Below, in pieces: positions 53,171 through 61,217 of a stretch of DNA of 64,000 bases. Source of the stretch: CBDCYS01 sp965226245. GTDB lineage: Bacteria > Acidobacteriota > Terriglobia > Bryobacterales > UBA6623. The position numbers were made by a program, and so were the translations under genes. The stretch spans positions 3,286,001 through 3,350,000 of the forward strand of contig CBDDCL010000015.1 of NCBI GenBank assembly GCA_965226245.1. The letters are read 5' to 3'. Under the pieces are notes generated by a model that made no database searches, was not told the DNA's origin, and saw nothing but the letters and a program-made list of their open reading frames with translations. How positions within the stretch are numbered: the first letter of the stretch is position 1; each line of letters opens with the position of its first letter.

Positions 53171-54714
53171 TCTCTGCCCAAAGCGGCGGGAGACGCCGGA
53201 GCCCCATTCGACTGTGGCGGGGCGGCGCTAGGCACGAGCTCGCTTTTGCGCGTCGTTTGAGGCATTCGGAAAGAAACCGGGTCCGCCCGCGCCGTTAGCG
53301 CCCCCAGTACATCGGGAAAGTCTTCCAGCCGCGGGGGATCCCCTCCCAGGGTCTGAAGCCGCTCGAGCGTTCGCGCGGCCGGCCCGAAGCTCGCTGAAGC
53401 CAGGCGCACTTTTTCACCCCAAAAGGCGAGCCGCCCGGGAGACTGCGTCAACACGGCCAAGGCCAATCCCAAACAGTCCAGCGACGGCGAGTCGTTGGCG
53501 CCCAAAGCGCTGGACCGCTCCAGCAGTTGGCAAGCGTCATCGTATTGTCCGGCCCGTGCCAGCAGGCACAGCAAGGCACTCCAAAACACCTCTTGTTCCG
53601 GCTCCTCGTTATAGGCCGCGAGGAAGTGCTCGAGCGCGCGCGCCTGATCTCCGCGGCTCTCTTGGATCAGGCCGAGCAGAAAATGCGCCCGGCCTTGGGC
53701 CAGGGGGACGTCAATCGAATATTGCTGGTGCTCGGGGGCGACCCCGGCCTGAGCATCGATGATCTTGCGGAGCAGGGCCTCGGCATCTTCCATTTCGCCC
53801 TTCGCCGCCAAGGAACGGGCTAGAAGGAATTCGAGCAAAGGTGAAGACCCGTGACGGTCGAGAAGCTCGCGCGCCAGTGCTCCCGCCTCTTCGTAGCGGC
53901 CGGCATCATTCAACAGGCGGGCGCACTCGGCAATCCCGGCAGTGATCCAAGGAACACGGGGCGGCTCCCCGGGCCACTGCTCCCGCACGTAGACCAGAAA
54001 AGCCTCAAAGCGGGCCAGCAGTTCCTCACCGCTGGCCATATGGGCGTGGTGGTAGAGAAAATTCGACCGCAGCAGCGGGTTCCGCGCTTCCGGGTCGTCA
54101 AGCGCCCGCTCGAGCAACTCGGTGTTGCGCCGGGCCTTTTCGCGCTCCATAAACACCGCTTGCTGATAGCCATAGTGGCAGACCCGCGCCTCGATCGTGC
54201 AGGTACGGATTTCGCTCAGCCCCTGGCCGACCTGCTCGTGAACGCGGCCGATGTAGCGAATACCGGGAGTCATTCGGTAGAGCCGCGGCGCGATCCAGCG
54301 GCGCCGGGCGGTCCCCGTCTCAGCGACATTTTCAAATTGGAGATAGGCTACGTCGAACTCACCTGCATCAACCACTTCTCGGATGTGGTAGGCGGTCGCC
54401 ACGTCCAAACGCTCGTCGGCATCGAGGACCAGCATGTAGTCACCCGTGGCTGCCGCAATCGCTTGATTACGTGCTTCGGCAAAGTGCTCCGTCCAGGAAA
54501 AATGGACCACCTTGGCGTCATGAGACTCAGCGATCGCCACGGTCCCGTCCTCGGAGCCCGTGTCGACGACGACTATCTCGTCGACGACTCCGAGGACGGA
54601 GTCCAGGCACTGGGCGAGGTACTGCTCTTCATCGCGGACAATCATGCACAGGCTGATACGGTTTCCGCGGCGCGCTACTTGAGGGGCAGGCCCCGTGCCG
54701 TGATCTTGTTTCAT
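53161..54714 (-). CDS. Family 2 glycosyltransferase with C-terminal TPR region, paralog 1
   Basis: About 517 residues. The N-terminal GT-A domain has ISLCMIVRDEE, DEIVVVDTGSEDGTV and the metal-binding DADERLD; the C-terminal 300 residues are helical TPR-like repeats. Such SunS/TPR-type enzymes glycosylate peptides, proteins or lipids. ATG 54,714 is preferred because the longer frame to 54,807 runs through a tandem DNA repeat that encodes PRNQAN units. A second gene of the same design lies upstream (55,036-56,610). Confidence 0.83.
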   Translation of the reverse strand: MKQDHGTGPAPQVARRGNRISLCMIVRDEEQYLAQCLDSVLGVVDEIVVVDTGSEDGTVAIAESHDAKVVHFSWTEHFAEARNQAIAAATGDYMLVLDADERLDVATAYHIREVVDAGEFDVAYLQFENVAETGTARRRWIAPRLYRMTPGIRYIGRVHEQVGQGLSEIRTCTIEARVCHYGYQQAVFMEREKARRNTELLERALDDPEARNPLLRSNFLYHHAHMASGEELLARFEAFLVYVREQWPGEPPRVPWITAGIAECARLLNDAGRYEEAGALARELLDRHGSSPLLEFLLARSLAAKGEMEDAEALLRKIIDAQAGVAPEHQQYSIDVPLAQGRAHFLLGLIQESRGDQARALEHFLAAYNEEPEQEVFWSALLCLLARAGQYDDACQLLERSSALGANDSPSLDCLGLALAVLTQSPGRLAFWGEKVRLASASFGPAARTLERLQTLGGDPPRLEDFPDVLGALTARADPVSFRMPQTTRKSELVPSAAPPQSNGAPASPAALGRDHR

Positions 54715-54827
54715 TCGTTTGCCTTTTTTGGGCGTTTGCCTATTCTTGGCGTTTGCCTGGTTTCTGGGGTTTGCCTGGTTTCTGGGGTCTACCGCAATGC
54801 TGTTCACTTAGAGCCTTCGAGTCCAGT

Positions 54828-54937
54828 GTCTTTGAGCCGCGAAGCGGCGCAGGATCGATAGCCCAGGGTGGAGCGAAGCGGAACCCTGGGTGCGAATACC
54901 ATCAAGGGTAAGCCCCACACGGGGCGTAGGAGCAAAC
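54828..54937 (+). repeat. Dispersed repeat C, copy 2
   Basis: Related to 27,899-28,014. Here the stem CCCAGGGT...ACCCTGGG around GGAGCGAAGCGG is perfect. It lies between the two glycosyltransferase paralogs. Confidence 0.75.
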
Positions 54938-55035
54938 CGGCCCGTTCGTCTCCGAGGAGAGCAATGTGCGGCGGGTGTTCTCGCCGATGTCCGATACATG
55001 ATGACCCGCCATGCAATAAAAAGTCCGCGGAACCG

Positions 55036-56610
55036 CTAAGGGAACGGTATTGGGGTCTGCCGCGTTTTTGGCAGTTGCACTCGAATGCCCTGCTCTATTT
55101 CGGGGAACTCAGAAAGCTCAAAAGCAGCTCCAGCGGGGTGAGAATCAACCTGATTTTGGAAGCGGGCGGCAACTTCACTCTTCGGCGCCCAGTCGTGAAC
55201 CCGCTTTTCCCACTTGGCGTGGTCGGGGGAGCGAATAGCCAGACTCAGTGCCAAACAGAGGCAGTCGATTTCCGCAAGTCCTTGCTCCAATAGGCGAGGA
55301 TGCCGCTGAATCGTGGCGAGCGCTTCAACGAACCTGCCGCGCCGCACCTCGACACAAGCCAGCCGCAACACGGAAGGCAAGTGATCCGGCTCCTCTCGGA
55401 CGAGCGTGGCGTAGAGTTTCGCGGCCTCATCGTAGCGCTCGTGCCGCTCGGCGACTTCTGCCTGAAGGTGCCGCGCCCGGCGGCGAACCAAACCCAGATC
55501 GAGCGGAAAATGGCGATACACCACCGACATTGGCGGGTCTGGCTCGTCGAGCAGCACGGCAAGCGCTTCTGCAGCAGCTTGGTAGTCACCCGCTGCGGCT
55601 CTGGCGCGGGCAATCGCCAGATAAAGCGGGGGCGAAGGACCGTATTTTGCCAGCACGCGGCGGGCACGGACCTCGGCCTCAACGTGCCTGCGTTGATCGC
55701 TCAGCGCCCAGGCGTATTGCGCCATCCCGGACGGAATCCAGGCGCTGACTGGCTCGCGCTCCAGCTCCGCGTGGGTCTCGACAAACTCCACCCAAGCCCG
55801 GATTCGCTGCTCCCGCTCAGGAGCCAGTGATCCCCAACCGCGGTAGAAAAGGTAAAGGCTGCGCTCGATGAGATCGTCTTCGGGGATCTCCTCCAGGGCC
55901 TTCTCCACGAGCCGCAGATTTCTTGCCGCCTTGTCCCCCTGCTCGATAGCCGAGGCCTGGTAACCATGGTGGAAAATCGCCACGCCGGGCGCCGCTGGCC
56001 GATCCGCCGCGCCATCGCTGCCGGGAAACACAGGCCGTTCGTGGATACGTCCGCGGTAGCGTATTCCGGCATCCCGGCGGAACATCCGAATCGCCTGCCA
56101 GTCCGCTCCCTGCCTGCCGTGATCGTCCACATTGATGAGGCGCAAGTAGTAGGCGTCGCTTGCCGCTGATTCCGCGGCCTGGCGAATGAGCCCGCTGGAT
56201 TCCGGCGCGATCCGCTCATCGCAGTCAAGGACCAGTATCCACTCGCCGGCGGCCTGGTCCAGCCCGTGGTTCCGCGCCGCCGAGAAGTCGTCCCGCCAGG
56301 GAAGCTCCACTACCCGCGCGCCATGGCGCCGGGCGATCGAGCGGGTGCGGTCACCCGAACCCGTGTCAACGACGATGATCTCGTCCGCGTCCTGGCTGGC
56401 AGACTGCAAGCAGGCGCCGATGTTGGCCTCTTCGTCGCAGGCAATCATGCAGAGACTGACCAGGGGCGGCGACCAGGGAGCGCGATGGCTCGTTCGGCCG
56501 AATCGCCCGCGGCTGCGAGGCTTCCTCATCAGCCGCGGAAGGCTCTTGCTGGATTTCTTTGGGATGGCAAGTTCTCCAATGAAACAGGGCTGACTCGCGC
56601 CGGAGTGCAT
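55036..56610 (-). CDS. Family 2 glycosyltransferase with C-terminal TPR region, paralog 2
   Basis: A 524-residue protein with the same order of domains as the downstream paralog: GT-A domain with LVSLCMIACDEEANIGACLQ, DEIIVVDTGSGDRT and DCDERIA, followed by TPR-like repeats. ATG 56,610 has GAAGAG five bases upstream; ATG 56,529 would remove a basic leader. The two enzymes probably arose by duplication and may act on the same type of acceptor. The methyltransferase-fliW-csrA operon diverges from it, which suggests, but does not prove, flagellin or protein glycosylation. Confidence 0.83.
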   Translation of the reverse strand: MHSGASQPCFIGELAIPKKSSKSLPRLMRKPRSRGRFGRTSHRAPWSPPLVSLCMIACDEEANIGACLQSASQDADEIIVVDTGSGDRTRSIARRHGARVVELPWRDDFSAARNHGLDQAAGEWILVLDCDERIAPESSGLIRQAAESAASDAYYLRLINVDDHGRQGADWQAIRMFRRDAGIRYRGRIHERPVFPGSDGAADRPAAPGVAIFHHGYQASAIEQGDKAARNLRLVEKALEEIPEDDLIERSLYLFYRGWGSLAPEREQRIRAWVEFVETHAELEREPVSAWIPSGMAQYAWALSDQRRHVEAEVRARRVLAKYGPSPPLYLAIARARAAAGDYQAAAEALAVLLDEPDPPMSVVYRHFPLDLGLVRRRARHLQAEVAERHERYDEAAKLYATLVREEPDHLPSVLRLACVEVRRGRFVEALATIQRHPRLLEQGLAEIDCLCLALSLAIRSPDHAKWEKRVHDWAPKSEVAARFQNQVDSHPAGAAFELSEFPEIEQGIRVQLPKTRQTPIPFP

Positions 56611-56848
56611 ATCCGCTCTTCAGCAACGATGCAGGCCGATTCTTGTCTAAAAGTGCGTCGCCGCTACGCGGCGAAGGACCGGCAGGATTGCCCGTCCCTA
56701 CTGGCTTCAAGCGGCCGTGACAATCCATTGATCGGCGGGAGCGCACGCCAGTTATAGGAGCGGACACATCAATGCTCGTAAACACGCCACTTCGAAAAGC
56801 CGATGGTTCCTTAAGAGAGACGTCCAGCCCTAATTGCGCCAACCACAT

Positions 56849-58120
56849 ATGCCGACGACTTCTAAAGACGTAGAACGGCCAGCCTCCGCGGGAGTTGACA
56901 CTGACCCTTTTGACGCCTTTCTCGGCGGGGAATCAACCGTCGTCGGCAGCCCGCGCCACTGGTTTCACATGTACTTCCCTGGAGGGGTCTATCGCGAGGA
57001 CCTGGATATCCTGGTGACGGGCTGCGCCTCCGACCAAGCCGCCCAACTGGCGGTGACCAACCAGCGCAGCCGTGTCGTCGCGATCGACACACAAGCCAAT
57101 GCGCTGGAGCAGGCGCGGGCACGCAAGCTGAAGCACGCTCTCTCCAATCTCGAAATCATCGAGCAGCCAGTCGAGAATGTCCCGGCGCTCGGGCGTGAGT
57201 TTGACTTGATCTTCTCTTCCGGGGAGCTGTGCTATCTGGCGGACCCTTCACGGGGCCTGCGGGCGCTGCGGGATGTTCTGCGGCCCAGCGGAGTGATCAA
57301 TCTCAAGGTGCTGGGGCCGTATGGCCGGCAGGGCGTTCAGTTGGTGCGGCTGCTGCTTGGGATTCTGGGCATTCACCGCGGCCCCTCCCGCGAGCGCGCG
57401 CCGGAGGTGCTCTTGGCGCTGGCCAGCAGCGACCCGTTCGGCTCGGGAGGCGGCCAACTGCGAAGTTGGGCCGAAGACCCCTCCGCGATGGAAGCATTAC
57501 TTCAAGAAAACGAACATACCTACGGAATACCCGGTCTTTACCGCCTCGTGGAAAGCAGCGGGTTGCGGGTCCAGCGCCCTATGTACCAGGCGCATTATCA
57601 GCCGCGCTGCACCCTGCTGGCGAACTCCGGTGAGCTATTCGACCAGATCATGCAGCTGCCCCAAGACAAGCAGCAAGCCGTTACGGAACTCTATCGCGGC
57701 GGCATGCCCGTACATGAGTATGTCGTTTGCCGTGACGACCGGGATCCCAACGAATACGAGGTGTCATTTGACGACGAAAGATGGCTCGACTACGTCCCCG
57801 TCACCAATCCGGGCCTTAGCATCATCGAATCCGATCTGCCAACCGGCGCGGCCGCGCGTCTTCGCTGGGACGCACATTGCTACCCGAAGATCTCCGCCCT
57901 CGTTGATGCTCGTCAAGCCTCGTTGTTCAACTGTTGTGACGGGTTCCGCACGATCTCGGAAGTGATCGCGGATGTCAGCGGCGGTTGGGAAGATGTGACG
58001 CCGCGAGAGTTCGCGAAGAACTTCTTTGAGTCCATGTGGCGGCTCGACTATCTCTGGTTTCGCACCGCGCCGCCCCCCCTGGAGAAGCCCGGCGGCCTGC
58101 TGCCCGCGGCTCCGATCTAA
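56849..58120 (+). CDS. Methyltransferase fused to a PqqD-like domain
   Basis: A 423-residue protein. The first half is a class I methyltransferase with motif I DILVTGCASDQAAQLA and motif II/III LGREFDLIFSSGELCYLADP. The last 90 residues (RQASLFNCCDGFRTISEVIA to NFFESMWRLDYLWFR) match the pattern of PqqD-fold domains, LxxLCDGxRTxxEI...FLxxLxxxGLL, known as peptide-recognition elements. ATG 56,849 is preferred over TTG 56,834. It overlaps no gene and is six bases ahead of fliW, so it is the first gene of the operon. The fusion suggests that it methylates a peptide or protein. Confidence 0.75.
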   Translation: MPTTSKDVERPASAGVDTDPFDAFLGGESTVVGSPRHWFHMYFPGGVYREDLDILVTGCASDQAAQLAVTNQRSRVVAIDTQANALEQARARKLKHALSNLEIIEQPVENVPALGREFDLIFSSGELCYLADPSRGLRALRDVLRPSGVINLKVLGPYGRQGVQLVRLLLGILGIHRGPSRERAPEVLLALASSDPFGSGGGQLRSWAEDPSAMEALLQENEHTYGIPGLYRLVESSGLRVQRPMYQAHYQPRCTLLANSGELFDQIMQLPQDKQQAVTELYRGGMPVHEYVVCRDDRDPNEYEVSFDDERWLDYVPVTNPGLSIIESDLPTGAAARLRWDAHCYPKISALVDARQASLFNCCDGFRTISEVIADVSGGWEDVTPREFAKNFFESMWRLDYLWFRTAPPPLEKPGGLLPAAPI

Positions 58121-58126
58121 AGCTTC

Positions 58127-58567
58127 ATGCCGGGGCTTGGCGACATCGCTGACGAGAGCATCATTACGTTTCCAGAGGGACTTCCCGGACTCGACGACTG
58201 CAAACGGTTCGTCATCCTGAGGCCCGAGGGCATCGAACCGATCTTGTTATTCCAGCACGTCGGGGATGAAGACCTGAGCCTGCCGGTCATTCCGGTCAAG
58301 GCGGTGAGGCAGGATTACCAGCTCCAACTCAGCCATGGCGATCGGAAGTTGCTGGGGTTCCCGGATGAGCCGGGCATACCGGGAAATGCCCTACGCTTGC
58401 CAGAGAACGCCCTCTGCTTGGCCGTTCTCGTTCTTCCCGGCACGGATCTTCCGCCGAACTGTAACTTGTTTGCGCCGATCGTAGTCAACGTAGCAACGCG
58501 GCGAGCCAAACAGGTGCTGCAACTGGACTCCGATTATCCAACGGCGTTCCCTTTGTCGAGAGAGTGA
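58127..58567 (+). CDS. fliW: Flagellar assembly factor FliW
   Basis: A 146-residue protein of the FliW family: ITFPEGLPGLDDCKRFVIL near the N-terminus and CNLFAPIVVNVATRRAKQVL near the C-terminus are the family blocks. FliW binds flagellin and sequesters CsrA, linking flagellin level to translation control. It is followed three bases later by csrA, the usual partner. Confidence 0.93.
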   Translation: MPGLGDIADESIITFPEGLPGLDDCKRFVILRPEGIEPILLFQHVGDEDLSLPVIPVKAVRQDYQLQLSHGDRKLLGFPDEPGIPGNALRLPENALCLAVLVLPGTDLPPNCNLFAPIVVNVATRRAKQVLQLDSDYPTAFPLSRE

Positions 58568-58570
58568 ATC

Positions 58571-58813
58571 GTGCTCGTGTTCCGCCGCCAGCAGGGAGAG
58601 TCGTTTCGCGTCGGTGACAACGTGGAGGTACGAATCCTGCAGGTGGGCCGCTCGCACGTGAAGATCGGAGTCATCGCGCCTCGAGAAATCGAAATCTATC
58701 GCACGGAACTATCCAACTTGAACCGCCAAGCACTCGTACGCGATTGGAAGGATCCCGCGGTCAGGCAGCGCCTGCAAAGGGTTCTCGGCGGCCTGAAATC
58801 AAAGACTGGGTAA
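58571..58813 (+). CDS. csrA: Carbon storage regulator CsrA, divergent
   Basis: An 80-residue RNA-binding dimeric regulator. It keeps the first strand MLVFRRQQGESFRVGDNVEV, the GVIAPREIEIYRTEL block with the RNA-contacting arginine, and the usual length. The first strand MLVFRRQQGESF differs from the common MLVLTRKxGE. It represses translation at GGA motifs, typically of flagellin mRNA. GTG 58,571 is the start. Confidence 0.92.
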   Translation: MLVFRRQQGESFRVGDNVEVRILQVGRSHVKIGVIAPREIEIYRTELSNLNRQALVRDWKDPAVRQRLQRVLGGLKSKTG

Positions 58814-58818
58814 GAATC

Positions 58819-59059
58819 AATCAGAGCCCCAAACGCAAGTGCGGGGTCAGCCTGTGCGCCAACCTGCCCCTCCGATCCCGAGGGACTGCATGCGAGCCGC
58901 GCGAAAAACCGTCCCGCGCCTGTCGTGGCGCACGTCTCCAGACGTGCCGTGTCGCCATTCCTGGCGACATGTCTGCGACATGTCCGTGTTGTTCAGGTGC
59001 CACCTCCAACCCGCGCAGACATGAAAACCAAAACAACACTATCCGTTTCCGTCGAAGAC
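58819..59059 (+). repeat. Dispersed repeat A, copy 2
   Basis: Begins five bases after the csrA stop and contains the double-hairpin core at 58,926-58,974. See the copy at 26,566-26,973, which is inverted and longer. It could act as the terminator of the fliW-csrA operon. Confidence 0.8.
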
Positions 59060-59082
59060 GGCGCCGCACACTCGTCAGGTGG

Positions 59083-59859
59083 CTAGACCTGACTGAGCAC
59101 AACCAGCCCGCAGATGATCATCGCGCCTCCGGCGATCCTCCCCCCTTGGCCACCGAAAGGCATGACCTTTTCGAGCAGAACAAACAGCGTAATGCCGGCG
59201 ATCCAAAGCAGGTTCATCACGCCGCCAAAGAAGAGCAATCCCATCAATGCCCAGCAGCAGCCCAAACAAAAGGCTCCGTGTTCGAGCCCCATCCGAAAAG
59301 CGCCGCGCGGGCCGGGACGCCAGTGCTCCGAAATAAAGTGCACCGGGGAACGGCAATGGCGCAGACATGCGTTTTTGGCCGGCGTCATCTGATACAGGCC
59401 GGCCGCGATCAGCAAGGAAGCCCCGAGCACGGGACTGTTGGAAACCATCATCGGCGAAAGCAGGGCCGCCTGATCTAGCCCCCACTGCGCGAGTGTCGCG
59501 CCCGCGCTGAAGATCGTCCACATCGCAATGTATCCGGAGATGAAGACCGCCGAAGGAGCCAATGGCGTCCCCTGCCCCGCCGCCTTGCGGGCGACGGCAG
59601 CATAGATCAGCGTCATCGGAACGGCCGTCGGGACCATCATGCCCACCATCATCACGGCCCACATCAGGAACATGTAGACGAAGTTCGCCGGCCCCCAAGG
59701 CTTGATTTGCAGCCCGCCGTACGCCATGGAGTTCATGTCCATGGGCATGTCCATGCCAGCCGCCATTCGGATCAAATAGGCCCAAGACAACGCGGTCAGG
59801 CCCGCCAGGGCCGCGTAGATGGCCACGCGGTCGCGCCGCGGCAGACGTGCTTGCTCCAT
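59083..59859 (-). CDS. DUF2182 membrane protein
   Basis: A 258-residue integral membrane protein of the DUF2182 family (PF09948, predicted metal-binding). It shows MAVMMVGMMVPTAVPM-like helices (MWAVMMVGMMVPTAVP), TPAKNACLRHCRSP with its Cys/His set, and EHGAFCLGCCWALM. Six or seven helices. It is cotranscribed with the DUF1326 gene upstream, a frequent pairing. The function is unknown, though the conserved Cys, His and Met suggest metal binding. Confidence 0.87.
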   Translation of the reverse strand: MEQARLPRRDRVAIYAALAGLTALSWAYLIRMAAGMDMPMDMNSMAYGGLQIKPWGPANFVYMFLMWAVMMVGMMVPTAVPMTLIYAAVARKAAGQGTPLAPSAVFISGYIAMWTIFSAGATLAQWGLDQAALLSPMMVSNSPVLGASLLIAAGLYQMTPAKNACLRHCRSPVHFISEHWRPGPRGAFRMGLEHGAFCLGCCWALMGLLFFGGVMNLLWIAGITLFVLLEKVMPFGGQGGRIAGGAMIICGLVVLSQV

Positions 59860-59908
59860 GGCTTTCGAATTGGGGGTTTTCGAATTGGCGTTGGCAGCGG
59901 TTGCGGGG

Positions 59909-60541
59909 CTAGCGGATCACGCCATCCTGATTCATGTGAAGAACGTTGAATTGGCCGTAGGTGTCGGACAGGTTTAACTGAATGGAGCCAGTCGCCTGGG
60001 TCGATCCGGACCCCACTTCAGCGACTGTGTACTCGAAACCGTTTGGCAGATTGATTCGCGCTCGGTGTTCGCCCCCGGTAACGGGGTGGGTGATCGGCGT
60101 TCCCTTCGACTCCACTACGCCGGGTACCTGGAGCCGCCCCTTGCGGGCTTCGACGTCGATCTCCAGCTCGATCGGCGAGTAGAGAGTCTCGAGCACTTCG
60201 GACATAGTGCTGTTGAAGACGAAGAAGTGGGTCGCCCCCGGCGCCGTTGACTCACCGTGCAGGATCTTTCGCAGCGCCTCGCGTTGCCGGCTATCGGCGC
60301 GTTCGTCGATGAGCGCCTGCTGCTTGCCGTTGCCCGCGGCGATTTCACCGGGCCATTGGAGCAGCAACGCCCAGTCCAGGCCATCGAGCTGCACGTCGTT
60401 GAAATTGCCTTCCTCGATATGGCCGCTCGCCACAGCCTCGCAGAAACCGTTCGTCGTGGGGGCGGCAAACTGGCAGGGACAGCCGTAGCTGCAATTACAG
60501 TTGCTGTACTCAACTCCTCGAATCATCCATTGGTCCGTCAA
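59909..60541 (-). CDS. DUF1326 protein
   Basis: A 210-residue soluble protein of the DUF1326 family (PF07040). The N-terminal YSNCNCSYGCPCQFAAPTTN is the cysteine-rich signature. It lies 49 bases ahead of the DUF2182 gene. Cysteines plus the membrane partner suggest that the pair handles a metal ion, but no activity has been shown to my knowledge. Confidence 0.88.
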   Translation of the reverse strand: MTDQWMIRGVEYSNCNCSYGCPCQFAAPTTNGFCEAVASGHIEEGNFNDVQLDGLDWALLLQWPGEIAAGNGKQQALIDERADSRQREALRKILHGESTAPGATHFFVFNSTMSEVLETLYSPIELEIDVEARKGRLQVPGVVESKGTPITHPVTGGEHRARINLPNGFEYTVAEVGSGSTQATGSIQLNLSDTYGQFNVLHMNQDGVIR

Positions 60542-61217
60542 TGTGTAGCCTCCGAATGCTTATCGTATTGAAGCGCTCGTCGAAGAGCGTTATTCATTGA
60601 GTGTAAGCGCTGAGTACACACACTTTCAACCAAGGTGGCCACGGCCGCGGACAGCGTCGTTTTGGGCTTGATGATTGGCAGGTGATTTGGGGTCTTGACC
60701 GCGGGCTGCCGCCCGCGGCTCTGTTGTTTCTTGGCGCGGGGCGCCACGTGGCGCAAGCTCTCAGCTTGCCGCGTCGGCACTCATGCCGCCGCTTGTGCCG
60801 GCGCCTGCCCCGCCAACCATTACCAGCCGCTGAACAGACTTCACCCTCCAGCACTCGCCCCTCCTCCATCGCCTCATAAAATGGGTCTTTTCCGTGAAAT
60901 AGCCGGAACCCCTGCGGGTTTGGCGCCGTGGAGGTGACCGATCGTGGCTCAACTGCCCGCCCGCAGTGTGCAGTCGATCAAAGTGAGGATCCGGCGTAGT
61001 TAGCTTTCCAGCCGCAGTTTCATCCCCAGAAGCCACACTTGCGGGGATGTTCTCGCGAGCTCCGTACCAGCCGTCCAGCGGTCGTTCGGCCGATCTGGTA
61101 TCGTTGGTTTTAGTAAGGATTCTTCTCCACCTGGTGCCTTCGGCATCAACAAAATTGGATCAAAGAAGAGAAGTTCTCTCCCTGCATTTGGCTCGCTCCC
61201 GGGCAAGCGAACTAGCG
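60542..61217. other. Intergenic region with hairpin and repeat B, no gene seen
   Basis: About 680 bases between divergent genes. It contains a perfect hairpin CCGCGGGC-TGCC-GCCCGCGG (60,699-60,718) and dispersed repeat B (60,744-60,908). Promoters of DUF1326 (left) and the UnbV gene (right) must lie here. Confidence 0.55.
60744..60908 (-). repeat. Dispersed repeat B, copy 2
   Basis: The reverse complement aligns with 27,152-27,293 over most of its length, with the best match in the two end blocks. The middle differs by small insertions. It has no coding capacity. Confidence 0.8.
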
